Assembly: GCF_040219215.1 (NCBI RefSeq)
Contig: NZ_JAVJSX010000007.1
Location: 297,355-361,354 of the forward strand
Source of the DNA: Thalassobaculum_A sp040219215
GTDB lineage: Bacteria; Pseudomonadota; Alphaproteobacteria; Thalassobaculales; Thalassobaculaceae
Direction of reading: 5' to 3'
Length of the DNA: 64,000 nt
Both the position numbers and the translations under genes were made by a program. Each line of letters opens with the position of its first letter. Position 1 is the first letter of the stretch. Shown here one piece after another: positions 43,377-51,569 of this stretch. The notes under the pieces were generated by a model. It was not told the origin of the DNA, did not search any database, and saw only the letters and a program-made list of their open reading frames with translations.

Positions 43377-44441
43377 ATGGCCGCCCCTGCCGCTTCCGCT
43401 CCCGCCCGCCCGAAGGTCGACCTGTATTCCGACACCGTCACCCGCCCGACCGCCGGCATGCGCAGGGCGATCGCCGAGGCCGAGGTCGGCAACGAGCAGG
43501 CCCACGAGGACCCGACCGTCAACCGGCTGCAGGACATGGTGGCCGAGCTGCTCGGCAAGCCGGCGGCAGTGTTCCTGCCGTCCGGCACCATGTGCAACGA
43601 GATCGCCTACCGGGTGTGGTGCGCACAGGGTGACGAGATCATCCTGGACGAGACCGGCCACGCCCTGCATTTCGAGGCCGGCGGCCCGGCCGCCCTGGCC
43701 GGCGCCATGACCCGGACCATCCCCGGGGTGCGCGGCATCTTCTCCGGCGCCGACGTCGACGCCGCGATCCGCCCGAAGACCCGGCACGCGCCGCGCCAGA
43801 AGGTGGTCTCGATCGAGAACACCGCCAATCTCGGCGGCGGTGCCGTCTGGCCGCTGGAGACCGTGCAGGGCGTGGCGGCCGCCGCGAAGCGCCACGGGTT
43901 GAAGCTGCACATGGACGGCGCCCGGCTGCTGAACGCGGTGGTGGCCAGCGGCATCCCCGCGGCGACCTACGCCGCCGACTGCGACTCGGTGTGGATCGAC
44001 CTGTCCAAGGGGCTCGGCTGCCCGATCGGCGGCGTGCTGGCCGGCTCGGCCGACTTCATCGAGGAGGCCTGGCGCTTCAAGCACCAGTTCGGCGGGGCGC
44101 TCAGGCAGTCCGGCATCGTCGCCGCCGCCGGGGTCTACGCACTGGAGCACCATGTCGAGCGCATGGCCGACGACCACGCCCGGGCACGGCGCTTCGCCGA
44201 GGCGATCGCCGGGGTGAAGGGGGTCGGCGTCTCGGCCAACGAGATCGAGACCAACATGGTCTACTTCACGGTCGACGGCACCGGGCTGGACGCCGCCGCA
44301 TTCTCGAAGCGGCTGCTGGCCGAGCACGGCGTGCGGATCGGCGCGCTCGGCGCCCGGTTGCGCGCGGTCACCCATCTGGACGTCGACGACGCCGGCATCG
44401 ACGCCGCGATCGCCGCGGTCAGGGCGGTGGCGGGCGCGTAG
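43377..44441 (+). CDS. ltaE: Low-specificity L-threonine aldolase
   Basis: A PLP enzyme that cleaves L-threonine or L-allo-threonine to glycine and acetaldehyde. The 354-residue protein has the PLP-lysine Lys211 in WIDLSKGLGCPIGG, the N-terminal VDLYSDTVTRPT and GNEQAHEDPTVNRL segments, and HMDGARLLNA before the lysine. The start is ATG 43377 after GAGGA. It is convergent with a TIM-barrel gene, with a family A palindrome between. Related beta-eliminating aldolases cannot be excluded. Confidence 0.92.
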   Translation: MAAPAASAPARPKVDLYSDTVTRPTAGMRRAIAEAEVGNEQAHEDPTVNRLQDMVAELLGKPAAVFLPSGTMCNEIAYRVWCAQGDEIILDETGHALHFEAGGPAALAGAMTRTIPGVRGIFSGADVDAAIRPKTRHAPRQKVVSIENTANLGGGAVWPLETVQGVAAAAKRHGLKLHMDGARLLNAVVASGIPAATYAADCDSVWIDLSKGLGCPIGGVLAGSADFIEEAWRFKHQFGGALRQSGIVAAAGVYALEHHVERMADDHARARRFAEAIAGVKGVGVSANEIETNMVYFTVDGTGLDAAAFSKRLLAEHGVRIGALGARLRAVTHLDVDDAGIDAAIAAVRAVAGA

Positions 44442-44450
44442 CGGTCGGGG

Positions 44451-44598
44451 TGTCCGTCGCCTCGTGGGTTCCGGGTCGCGCTACGCTTGCCCGGAATGAC
44501 GACAGGAGAGGAGAGCCGCCTGCCTCTCTCTCCTCGTCATTCCGGACGGACGCGCCGCCCCCGGTGCGACCGAGCCGGAACCCACGAAGCGACGGGCA
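44451..44598. repeat. Family A palindromic intergenic repeat, complete copy
   Basis: Nested inverted repeat. The outer arms carry CCTCGTGGGTTCCGG on the left and CCGGAACCCACGAAG on the right. The inner arms carry CCGGAATGACGA (from 44491) and TCGTCATTCCGG (to 44545). It fills the gap between two convergent genes and may act as a bidirectional terminator. Related copies are at 55075-55227, 60456-60503 and 63861-63905. Confidence 0.88.
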
Positions 44599-45432
44599 CT
44601 ACCCCAGCATCTTGCGCAGCGCCGCGATCGATCGGGCGGTGACCGCCGGGCCGTCGTCCGGGCGGTGGGTCTCGATCGCCACCGGCATGACGCCCGAGGG
44701 GGCGTGCTCGCGCAGCGCGGCGAACAGCGGGGCATGGTCGACGATGCCCTCGCCGAGCGCCACGTAGCGCCGGGGTGCGGCGGTGAAGTCCTTGACGTGG
44801 ACGCAGCCGGCGATGCGGGCGGCGGCGGCCAGGACCTCGGCCGACGGCGCCGGCGGCCGGGCCGCCCGGTGGTTGGCGAGGTCGACGACGCCGCGCAGCC
44901 GCGGATGCGCCCGGCGCGCCACCACCGCGGTCAGGTCCTCCAGGGTGGCGACGTTGCAGACATGCTCGTTCTCCAGCACCAGGGTGACGTCGTGGGTCTC
45001 GGCCAGGTCGAGCAGCCGGTCCAGGTCGTCGTCCAGATGCTCGGGCATGAAGCCGTCATAGGTGAAGTAGGAGAAGATCCGGAGCTGGCCGGCGCCCAGG
45101 CGGTTGGCGACGTCGAAGGCCATCGGCACCGCGTCCTCGGGCGGCAGCACGCCCGGATCGAAGCCGTGGAAGTTCGCGCCCTCCGGGATCTTGGCGCCGG
45201 AGCGCGGCCATTTCAGCAGCGGCGAGCAGTAGCAGCCGACCGTCACCCCGGCGTCGCGCAGCCGGGCCGCCAGGTCGCCGAGTTCGCCGTCGTCGAACAG
45301 GATCACGTTGCGCTCGTCCACCGACCGGATGTCGACCCGGTCGACCCCGTGCCCGGCGACGAAGGCCAGTGCGGTGTCGATGTCCTCGGAGACCTCGTCG
45401 GTGATGACGGCGATAACGGGGTTGAAGGGCAT
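44599..45432 (-). CDS. Sugar phosphate isomerase/epimerase-like TIM-barrel protein
   Basis: A 277-residue protein of the xylose-isomerase-like TIM-barrel (AP endonuclease 2) superfamily. The predicted metal ligands are Glu in TLVLENEH, Asp in VVDLANH, His in CVHVKDF and Glu in PVAIETHRPDD. Such proteins act on sugars, inositols or hydroxypyruvate. GGGAGC lies before ATG 45432. It is divergent from the lipoprotein genes. No pathway partner is near. Confidence 0.87.
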   Translation of the reverse strand: MPFNPVIAVITDEVSEDIDTALAFVAGHGVDRVDIRSVDERNVILFDDGELGDLAARLRDAGVTVGCYCSPLLKWPRSGAKIPEGANFHGFDPGVLPPEDAVPMAFDVANRLGAGQLRIFSYFTYDGFMPEHLDDDLDRLLDLAETHDVTLVLENEHVCNVATLEDLTAVVARRAHPRLRGVVDLANHRAARPPAPSAEVLAAAARIAGCVHVKDFTAAPRRYVALGEGIVDHAPLFAALREHAPSGVMPVAIETHRPDDGPAVTARSIAALRKMLG

Positions 45433-45561
45433 GGCGGGGCTCCCGTTCGGCGCGGCAGGGTCTGTCGGCAGGCTCCGATCGGCAGCGTCCGTCTGTGCCG
45501 TCCGGGCGAACAGCCTACATGATTGCATGATACGAAAGCCGATACGCCGGGAGAACCGCCC

Positions 45562-45885
45562 ATGCGCGTCCGCCTCGTTCAGGTCCTGACCGTCGGCCTT
45601 TTGCTTGCCGCCTGCGCTGCCGACAAGGACGCCTTCTACCCGGAGACCGCGTCGGCCGACCGGGTCCTGGAGCAGCGGGCGCTAGCCCGGCTGCCGGCAC
45701 CCTACCGGCCGGTGTCGGTGACGGTGATCCGGCAGTGGGGGCCGTTGGGGGGCCCGGGCGGCGACACCGACATCGTCGGCTACAACGCCTGGATCCGGGT
45801 CGCGGGCTGCAAGGGCCACGTGCTGGTGCGGTTCGACCGCGCCGGCGGCCACCGCGGCACCGCCGACCTCACGCGCTGCGACTGA
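45562..45885 (+). CDS. Small lipoprotein, paralogue 1
   Basis: A 107-residue protein with a lipobox (LLAAC) at about residue 18, so probably membrane-anchored. The mature part contains FYPETASADRVLEQRALARLP, SVTVIRQWG and YNAWIRVAGCKGHVLVRFD, and ends in Cys-Asp. Two further cysteines (AGC and TRC) may pair. GGGAGA precedes the ATG. The next gene encodes a clear paralogue. I know of no described family. Confidence 0.8.
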   Translation: MRVRLVQVLTVGLLLAACAADKDAFYPETASADRVLEQRALARLPAPYRPVSVTVIRQWGPLGGPGGDTDIVGYNAWIRVAGCKGHVLVRFDRAGGHRGTADLTRCD

Positions 45886-45989
45886 CCCTGGGCGACAGAA
45901 CAAGGGGGCGAATGACCCGGCGGAGGTGCCGTCGCGCCGCGGCGTCCCCATATGGATCGGGGGGACGACCCGTTCATGGAGGATCGCGC

Positions 45990-46358
45990 ATGCGCAGCGT
46001 TCCCACGGCCCTGGTCCTGGCGGCCGGCCTGCTCCTGGCGGCCTGTGCCGGCGACCCGAACACCTTCTATCCCGGTACCGCCAGCGGCGAGCGGATCCTC
46101 GAGCAGCGTGCGCTCGCGCGGGTGCCGCCCCAGTACAAGCCGACCTCGGTGACCATCGTGAAGGAATGGGGCCGGCGCTCGAACGCCGCCTTCGGGGCGG
46201 CCTGGGCCGGGCTGCCGACCGGCTCCGGCATCGGCGACCCGGAGGTGGTCGGCTACAACGCCTGGGTCCGGGTCGAGGGCTGCAAGGGCCACGTCCTGGT
46301 CCGGTTCGACGCCTGGGGCCACTACCGGACGACCGGCGACATGACGAAGTGCGGCTGA
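45990..46358 (+). CDS. Small lipoprotein, paralogue 2
   Basis: A 122-residue lipoprotein (lipobox LLAAC) whose mature part repeats the pattern of paralogue 1: FYPGTASGERILEQRALARVP, SVTIVKEWG and YNAWVRVEGCKGHVLVRFD, with a final Cys-Gly. A 15-residue insert after the central tryptophan distinguishes it. GGAGGA lies six bases before the ATG. It was probably made by tandem duplication; the two cysteines kept in both suggest a disulphide. Confidence 0.82.
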   Translation: MRSVPTALVLAAGLLLAACAGDPNTFYPGTASGERILEQRALARVPPQYKPTSVTIVKEWGRRSNAAFGAAWAGLPTGSGIGDPEVVGYNAWVRVEGCKGHVLVRFDAWGHYRTTGDMTKCG

Positions 46359-46423
46359 CGGCGGCGAACGTCGGAACGCTGCCCGGCCTCGCCGGTTGGT
46401 GCGGACGGGAGCGACCGACAACG

Positions 46424-46693
46424 ATGGAGGCAGCCTTGCGCCCGCTCCGACTGACCCTGCTGCTGATCCCTCTCGCCTTCCTGCCGGCCTGCGCCGGCTC
46501 CGGCGGCGAGAAGGTGCAGATGACCGACGCGATCGACCCGACCGTCAGCTACACCTACAAGGACGCGGGGGACTTCCCGTCGGCGTCGTCGCGCGCCGAC
46601 ACCTTCTGCTACGAGAACTACGGCAACGACGCCGAACTCCTGGAGACCACGACCCGGGACGGCTTCTTCGAGGCCAGGTTCCGCTGCCAGTAG
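46424..46693 (+). CDS. Small lipoprotein, third in the cluster
   Basis: An 89-residue protein with a lipoprotein signal (LTLLLIPLAFLPACAG). The mature part is about 65 residues with two cysteines (TFCYEN and the penultimate Cys) and does not resemble the two paralogues before it. The start is uncertain: ATG 46424, or TTG 46436 placed five bases after TGGAGG. Function unknown. Confidence 0.72.
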   Translation: MEAALRPLRLTLLLIPLAFLPACAGSGGEKVQMTDAIDPTVSYTYKDAGDFPSASSRADTFCYENYGNDAELLETTTRDGFFEARFRCQ

Positions 46694-46753
46694 ACCCCTG
46701 ACCGCGGACCCGGCCGGCGCGGCGACGCCCGGCCGGGCGCCCGGCGGCTCCCC

Positions 46754-47347
46754 TCAGGCCCCGAGCCGCCAGCGCAGCAGGTCGATGCGGTCCTGGCCCC
46801 AGAAGATCTCGCCGTCCGGCAGCTTCCAGCTCGGCGCGCCGAAGACGCCTTCGGCGGCGGCCTGTTCGGTGTCGGCCTTGAAGCGGTCGGCATAGCCGGG
46901 GGCGGCGTTGACCAGGGCGTGACCGTCCAGGCCGACGCTGTTGGCGACCGCCACCACCTCGTCCGGGTCGCCGAGGTTGCGGTCGTCGCGCCACAGCGCG
47001 GTCAGCAGGGCGTCGGACAGGGCCAGCGCGTCGGCCCCGGTCTCGCGCGCCGCGATGATGGTGTAGGCGGCCAGCGGCGCGGTCAGCGGGAAGTTCGTCG
47101 GCTCCAGCACGATCGGGATGCCGAGATAGTCGCGCCAGCGCTTCAGCTCCATCATCCGGTAGGCTTGGCGCTGCGGGGCCCGCTTCGGCAGCGGCAGGCC
47201 GCCGGACTGGGCGAAGATCGGCCCGAAGTCGACCGGGTAGACGTTGACCGTCGCGCCGACCTTCTTCGCGATCTCGATGAACCGGCCGGAGCCGAGATAG
47301 GTCCACGGGCTCGAGGTCGAGAAATAGTAGTCGATGGTGGTGCTCAC
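46754..47347 (-). CDS. 2-hydroxychromene-2-carboxylate isomerase family (DsbA-fold) protein
   Basis: A 197-residue kappa-class GST/DsbA-like protein. The N-terminal DYYFSTSSPWTYLG holds the active-site serine region used to bind glutathione; FGAPSWKLPDGEIFWGQDRIDLL is the typical C-terminal end. Members isomerise 2-hydroxychromene-2-carboxylate in naphthalene breakdown, but many are of unknown substrate. It starts with GTG, overlapping the stop of the acyl-CoA synthetase gene (GTGA), so the two are co-translated and probably share a pathway. Confidence 0.88.
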   Translation of the reverse strand: MSTTIDYYFSTSSPWTYLGSGRFIEIAKKVGATVNVYPVDFGPIFAQSGGLPLPKRAPQRQAYRMMELKRWRDYLGIPIVLEPTNFPLTAPLAAYTIIAARETGADALALSDALLTALWRDDRNLGDPDEVVAVANSVGLDGHALVNAAPGYADRFKADTEQAAAEGVFGAPSWKLPDGEIFWGQDRIDLLRWRLGA

Positions 47348-48999
47348 GGCTGATCTCCCCGGGTTCCGGCCGCGTGGCGTTCGCGCAGCACACGCCGCAT
47401 GATCTTGCCGGTGGCGGTCATCGGCAAGTCGTCGACGAATTCCACGATACGCGGATACTCGTGGGCCGCCAGCCGCCGCTTCACATGGTCCTGGATCTCG
47501 GCCTTCAGGGCGTCGCTCGGCACGCTGCCCTCGGCCAGCACGATGCAGGCCTTCACCGCCTCGGTGCGCAGCGGGTCCGGCACGCCGATGACGGCGGCCA
47601 GCGCGACCGCCGGATGGGCGGCCAGGCAGTCCTCGATCTCGCCCGGGCCGATGCGGTAGCCGGCCGAGGTGATGACGTCGTCGTCGCGCCCGACATAGTG
47701 CAGGTAGCCGTCGCCGTCGCGCCGGCCGAGGTCGCCGGTCAGCATCCATTCCTGATCCGGGCCGGCGAACTTGGCCGCGGTCGCCTCAGGATTGTTCCAG
47801 TAGCCGAGGAACATCACCGGGTCGCCGCGCCGGACCGCGATCGACCCGGTGGTGCCGTCGGTCACCGGCGTGCCGGCCGCGTCGACGATCGCGACCTCGT
47901 GGCCGGGGGTCGGCTTGCCCATGGATCCCGGTATCACGGGCAGAATAGACGAGCAGTTTCCGACGATCAGGTTGCATTCGGTCTGGCCGTAGAACTCGTT
48001 GACGGTCAGGCCGAACACCGACCGGCCCCAGTCCAGCAGCTCCGCCCCCAACGTTTCGCCACCGGAACAGAGCGACCGCATGGCCAGGGCGTGGCGGGCC
48101 CGCGGGTCCGGCACCTGCCGCATCAGCTTCAGCGCGGTCGGCGGCAGGAAGGCATTGCGCACGCCGTGCCGGGCAATCAGGTCGAAGGCGGCGTCGGGGT
48201 CGAACTTGGCGAAGCGGCGGGCCACCACCGGCACGCCGTGGTGCAGCGACGGCAGCAGCACGTCGAACAGCCCGCCGATCCAGGCCCAGTCGGCCGGGGT
48301 CCAGAACCGGTCGCCGGGCGCCGGGAAGAACTCGTTGGACAACTCGACCCCCGGCAGGTGGCCGAGCAGCACCCGGTGGGCATGCAGGGCGCCCTTGGGC
48401 TGGCCGGTGGTGCCGGAGGTGTAGATGATCACCGCCGGGTCGTCGGCGGCGGTGTCGACCGGCGCGAAGCCGTCCGAGGCGGCGGCCAGCGCGCGGTCCA
48501 GCGCCCGCCACCAGCCGCCGTCGGCGGCCGCGTCGGTCACCAGCACCAGCCTGAGGCCCGGCAGCCGGTCGCGGATCGCCTCGATCTTCGGCAGCGAGTC
48601 GCGGTCGGTCACCAGGGCGGCCGCCCCGCAGTCGCCCAGCCGGTAGGCCAGCGCGTCCTCTCCGAACAGGGTGAACAGCGGCACCGACACCATGCCGGCC
48701 TTGTGGGCGGCGATATGGGCGATCGCGGTCTCCGGGCGCTGCGGCAGCAGGATGCCGACCCGGTCGCCGCGGCCGAGGCCGGCGGCCGCCAGCACGTTGG
48801 CGAGCCGGTTCGAGGCCCGCTTCAGGTCGCCGAAGCTGTGCTCGGTCACCGCGCCGTCGGCGCCGACATGGATCAGCGCGGTGCCGCGCCCGGCGTCGGC
48901 ATGCCGGTCGCAGACGTCGACGCCGATGTTGTAGCGCGCCGGGATCCGCCAGCGGAACCGCCGGTACAGGTCTTGGTAATCGTCGGCCCGTTCGAGCAT
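47344..48999 (-). CDS. Acyl-CoA synthetase (AMP-binding, medium-chain/acetyl type)
   Basis: A 551-residue adenylate-forming enzyme that activates a carboxylic acid to its CoA thioester. The P-loop-like motif is YTSGTTGQPKG; other motifs are FYGQTECNL, TGDLGRRDGDGYLHYVGRDDD and the catalytic-lysine end PMTATGKIMRR. It resembles acetyl/propionyl or medium-chain (AcsM-like) synthetases. GGGAGGA precedes ATG 48999. It forms an operon with the isomerase; aromatic or fatty-acid breakdown is possible but not shown. Confidence 0.92.
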   Translation of the reverse strand: MLERADDYQDLYRRFRWRIPARYNIGVDVCDRHADAGRGTALIHVGADGAVTEHSFGDLKRASNRLANVLAAAGLGRGDRVGILLPQRPETAIAHIAAHKAGMVSVPLFTLFGEDALAYRLGDCGAAALVTDRDSLPKIEAIRDRLPGLRLVLVTDAAADGGWWRALDRALAAASDGFAPVDTAADDPAVIIYTSGTTGQPKGALHAHRVLLGHLPGVELSNEFFPAPGDRFWTPADWAWIGGLFDVLLPSLHHGVPVVARRFAKFDPDAAFDLIARHGVRNAFLPPTALKLMRQVPDPRARHALAMRSLCSGGETLGAELLDWGRSVFGLTVNEFYGQTECNLIVGNCSSILPVIPGSMGKPTPGHEVAIVDAAGTPVTDGTTGSIAVRRGDPVMFLGYWNNPEATAAKFAGPDQEWMLTGDLGRRDGDGYLHYVGRDDDVITSAGYRIGPGEIEDCLAAHPAVALAAVIGVPDPLRTEAVKACIVLAEGSVPSDALKAEIQDHVKRRLAAHEYPRIVEFVDDLPMTATGKIMRRVLRERHAAGTRGDQP

Positions 49000-49055
49000 G
49001 CTGTCCTCCCGGCGGCGATCAAAGCGCGCAGGCCGGGCGACGGCAAGGGCCGGCG

Positions 49056-49520
49056 CTACGCCGCCGGCGCCAGGCGCTCCAGCAGGGCCGCCCGGTTGGC
49101 GGTGACGTCGGCCAGGCTGTGGCGGTCGAGCTCGGCCAGGAAGGCCTCGGCGGCGCCGCGCAGCATGCCGGTCAGCCGGCACGCGCCGTCGATCGGGCAG
49201 CCGCCGCCGCCCGGGCCGGCGTCCGGCCCGCAGGATCCCGGGCGCAGGCACTCGGCCATCGCGAAAGTCGTTTCGGTGCCGCGCACCACATCGCCGACGC
49301 GGATGCGATCGGCCGGCATGCCGAGCCTGATTCCGCCGCCACGCCCACGGGTAGCCTGCAGAAACCCGAGCCGGGTGAGCTGGTGGACCACCTTGCGGAC
49401 ATGGTCCTTGGAGATGCCGTAGGCGGTCGCGACCTCGTCGATGGTGGTCCGCCGGTCGGCGTTCAGGGCCGTCAGGATCAGGGTGCGCAGCGCGTAGTCG
49501 GTGAACTGGCTGAGCTGCAC
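49056..49520 (-). CDS. nsrR: Rrf2-family regulator, NsrR-like
   Basis: A 154-residue Rrf2 regulator. The N-terminal winged helix (MQLSQFTDYALRTLILTALN ... KDHVRKVVHQLTRLG) matches NsrR closely. Four cysteines (AECLRPGSC ... CPIDGAC) can hold an Fe-S cluster, which in NsrR reacts with nitric oxide. It starts at GTG 49520, four bases after the haemoglobin gene's stop. A palindrome at 49950-49974 before that gene is the likely operator. NO sensing is inferred from family and partner. Confidence 0.88.
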   Translation of the reverse strand: MQLSQFTDYALRTLILTALNADRRTTIDEVATAYGISKDHVRKVVHQLTRLGFLQATRGRGGGIRLGMPADRIRVGDVVRGTETTFAMAECLRPGSCGPDAGPGGGGCPIDGACRLTGMLRGAAEAFLAELDRHSLADVTANRAALLERLAPAA

Positions 49521-49524
49521 GGAA

Positions 49525-49932
49525 TCACCCCGCGGGTTGCTGTCTGGTCCGGAAGAAATCGAGGCCGTGCAGCAGCGATGCGGCGATCAGCTGGGCGCGC
49601 CCGACGAATTCGTCGGCGGCCTCCGGGCGGCAGACCTCGCGCGCGGCGGCCTCGAACAGCGCCAGCCAGCGGTCGAAATGGCGCTTCTCCAGGACCCCGA
49701 GCGCCACATGGGCGCGCATCGGGTTGCCCTCGTAGCCTGGTTGCCGGCGGAGCACCTTGCGCCAGAACGCCGCGATCTTGGCGAGATGGGCATTCCATTG
49801 CGCATCCGGAATGGCCTCGCGGAACACCGGCCCCAGCAGGGAGTCCTCCCGGGCGCGGCCGTAGAACAGGGCGACGGTGCGCTCGATCTCGGCCTCGCTG
49901 ACGAGGATCTCGACGTCGGTGTAGTCGGTCAT
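49525..49932 (-). CDS. Group III truncated haemoglobin
   Basis: A 135-residue truncated globin of group III. Family features include the tyrosine in VALFYGRARED, the PVFREAIPDAQWNAHLAKIAAFW block and the haem-pocket region with GNPMRAHVALG. It lies directly before nsrR in the same operon. Group III globins are linked to NO or peroxide handling in Campylobacter and other bacteria. A detoxification role is inferred from the NsrR partnership. Confidence 0.88.
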   Translation of the reverse strand: MTDYTDVEILVSEAEIERTVALFYGRAREDSLLGPVFREAIPDAQWNAHLAKIAAFWRKVLRRQPGYEGNPMRAHVALGVLEKRHFDRWLALFEAAAREVCRPEAADEFVGRAQLIAASLLHGLDFFRTRQQPAG

Positions 49933-49949
49933 GGCGGGCCCGCTCGCGT

Positions 49950-49974
49950 AAAGAGGCAGCAGAAATGCCCCTTT
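49950..49974. promoter_or_regulatory. Candidate NsrR operator
   Basis: Inverted repeat of 9-bp arms around 7 bases, with one mismatch: AAAGAGGCA (49950-49958) and TGCCCCTTT (49966-49974). It lies 18 bp before the haemoglobin start. Arm length and sequence are reminiscent of NsrR boxes (AAG-ATGCATTT ... form). Binding is inferred. Confidence 0.5.
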
Positions 49975-49986
49975 TGACCGCCGGCT

Positions 49987-50430
49987 TCAAGGCCGCGCCG
50001 TGCGCGATTTCGCCGCAGACAAGGGGGCGTCCGGCTGCGCAGCCCGGCCCTCGCGGTACAGGAACGGGAACATCCGCTGGTAGCCGGCGCGCTCCAAGGT
50101 GAAGAACCCCATGATTCCACGCGGCAGTTGCCGGCGGTCCACGGTCGCCAGCCCGACGGCCGCCAGGCAATGGAGGGCCGCCGCTACGGACATGACGGCG
50201 GTCGCGACCCCGGCGATGGTCGCGATCCTGCGCAGCTCGTAGGCGGAACCCTCGGCGGCCACGAGGAGCACCGTGAACAGGGTGTTCCAGACGGCGAACC
50301 AGCCGACCGAGATCAGGTAGGAGGAGTAGGGCTTGTGCCGGTTCACATAGGTGTAGGGCACCATGACCAGGACGCCGAACGCGTAAAGCAGCGCGAGCAG
50401 CATGAACGAAAGATAGTCGAGTGCCTCCAT
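49987..50430 (-). CDS. Integral membrane protein of unknown function
   Basis: A 147-residue protein with three membrane helices (about 6-27, 38-60, 71-93) and a basic C-terminal tail. The N-terminus (MEALDYLSFMLLALLYAFGVLVMVPYTYVNRHKPYS) resembles no family I know. It lies upstream of the haemoglobin-nsrR pair on the same strand, separated by 54 bases that contain the palindrome, so it is probably a separate transcript. Confidence 0.7.
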   Translation of the reverse strand: MEALDYLSFMLLALLYAFGVLVMVPYTYVNRHKPYSSYLISVGWFAVWNTLFTVLLVAAEGSAYELRRIATIAGVATAVMSVAAALHCLAAVGLATVDRRQLPRGIMGFFTLERAGYQRMFPFLYREGRAAQPDAPLSAAKSRTARP

Positions 50431-50462
50431 CCGGGACCCCGTGGACCTGTTTCGCTCCCAGT

Positions 50463-51569
50463 CTACCCCAGCAGCTCGCCGACATGGTCGGCGATCGCCA
50501 GGGACGAGGTCACGCCCGGCGACTCGATGCCGTAGAGGTTGACCAGCCCGGGCACGCCGTGGTCGCGCGGGCCCTGCACCATGAAGTCGAGGGCCGGCTG
50601 GCCGGGCGCCTGGATCTTCGGGCGCATGCCGGCATAGCCCGGCTGCAGGGAGTCGTCCGGCAGCCCCGGCCAGTACTTGCGCACGGCGGCGTAGAAGCTG
50701 TCGGCGCGCCGCGGGTCGACCGCGTAGTCGATGGTCTCAACCCACTCCACGTCCGGGCCGAACCGGGCCTGGCCGCCGAGGTCGAGGGTGAGGTGGATGC
50801 CGAGCCCGGCCTGCTCGGGGGCCGGGTAGATCAGGTGGCGGAACGGCGCCCGCACCCCGGACAGGGTGTAGTAGTTGCCCTTGCAGAAATACTGCGGCGG
50901 GACGTGCCCGGCCGGGAAGCCCTGCAGCGAGGCCGCCGTCGGCTGGGCGTGCAGTCCCGCCGAGTTCACCACCGTGGTCGCCTTCAGGGTCATGGGATCG
51001 GCGCCGCCGACCACCAGCTCGATGCCGTCCTCGTCGACCCGGCCGCCGGCGACCGGTGCGTGGAACGCGATCATCGCGCCGCGTTCCTCGGCGTCGCCCT
51101 GCAGGGCCAGCATGTAGGAGTGGCTGTCCAGCACTCCCGTCGACGGCGACAGCAGGGCGGTGACGCAGCGCAGGTCCGGCTCCAGCGCGGTCACCTCGTT
51201 GTGCGACAGGAAGGCCAGGTCGTCGACCCCGGCCCTGGCGGCGCGGTCCTGGATCTGCTGCAGCGCCGGGATCTGGTCCTCCGAGGTCGCGACGATCAGC
51301 TTGCCGAGCCGGCTGTAGGGCACGCCGTGCTCGTCGAGATAGCGGTACAGCCTGGTCTTGCCCTCGACGCAGAACCGCGCCTTCAGCGAGCCGACCGGGT
51401 AGTAGATCCCGGCGTGGATTACCTCGGAATGCCGCGAACTGGTCTCGGTGCCGATCGCCTCGGCCTTCTCCAGCACCAGCACCTCGCGGCCCTGCAGCGC
51501 CAGGGTCCGCGCGCAGGCCAGCCCGACCACCCCGGCGCCGATGACGACGGCGTCGACCCGCTCGCTCAT
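50463..51569 (-). CDS. FAD-dependent oxidoreductase, LhgO/L-2-hydroxyglutarate dehydrogenase-like
   Basis: A 368-residue FAD protein of the DAO family, close to L-2-hydroxyglutarate oxidase. The dinucleotide fold is VIGAGVVGLACARTLALQGREVLVLEK; then SSRHSEVIHAGIYYPVGSLKARFCVEG is characteristic of the LhgO subgroup, and the C-terminal GIESPGVTSSLAIADHV closes the FAD site. Its ATG overlaps the previous gene's stop (ATGA). It would oxidise a 2-hydroxy acid and pass electrons to the quinone pool; the pair with a beta-hydroxyacid dehydrogenase suggests breakdown of a short acid. Confidence 0.9.
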   Translation of the reverse strand: MSERVDAVVIGAGVVGLACARTLALQGREVLVLEKAEAIGTETSSRHSEVIHAGIYYPVGSLKARFCVEGKTRLYRYLDEHGVPYSRLGKLIVATSEDQIPALQQIQDRAARAGVDDLAFLSHNEVTALEPDLRCVTALLSPSTGVLDSHSYMLALQGDAEERGAMIAFHAPVAGGRVDEDGIELVVGGADPMTLKATTVVNSAGLHAQPTAASLQGFPAGHVPPQYFCKGNYYTLSGVRAPFRHLIYPAPEQAGLGIHLTLDLGGQARFGPDVEWVETIDYAVDPRRADSFYAAVRKYWPGLPDDSLQPGYAGMRPKIQAPGQPALDFMVQGPRDHGVPGLVNLYGIESPGVTSSLAIADHVGELLG

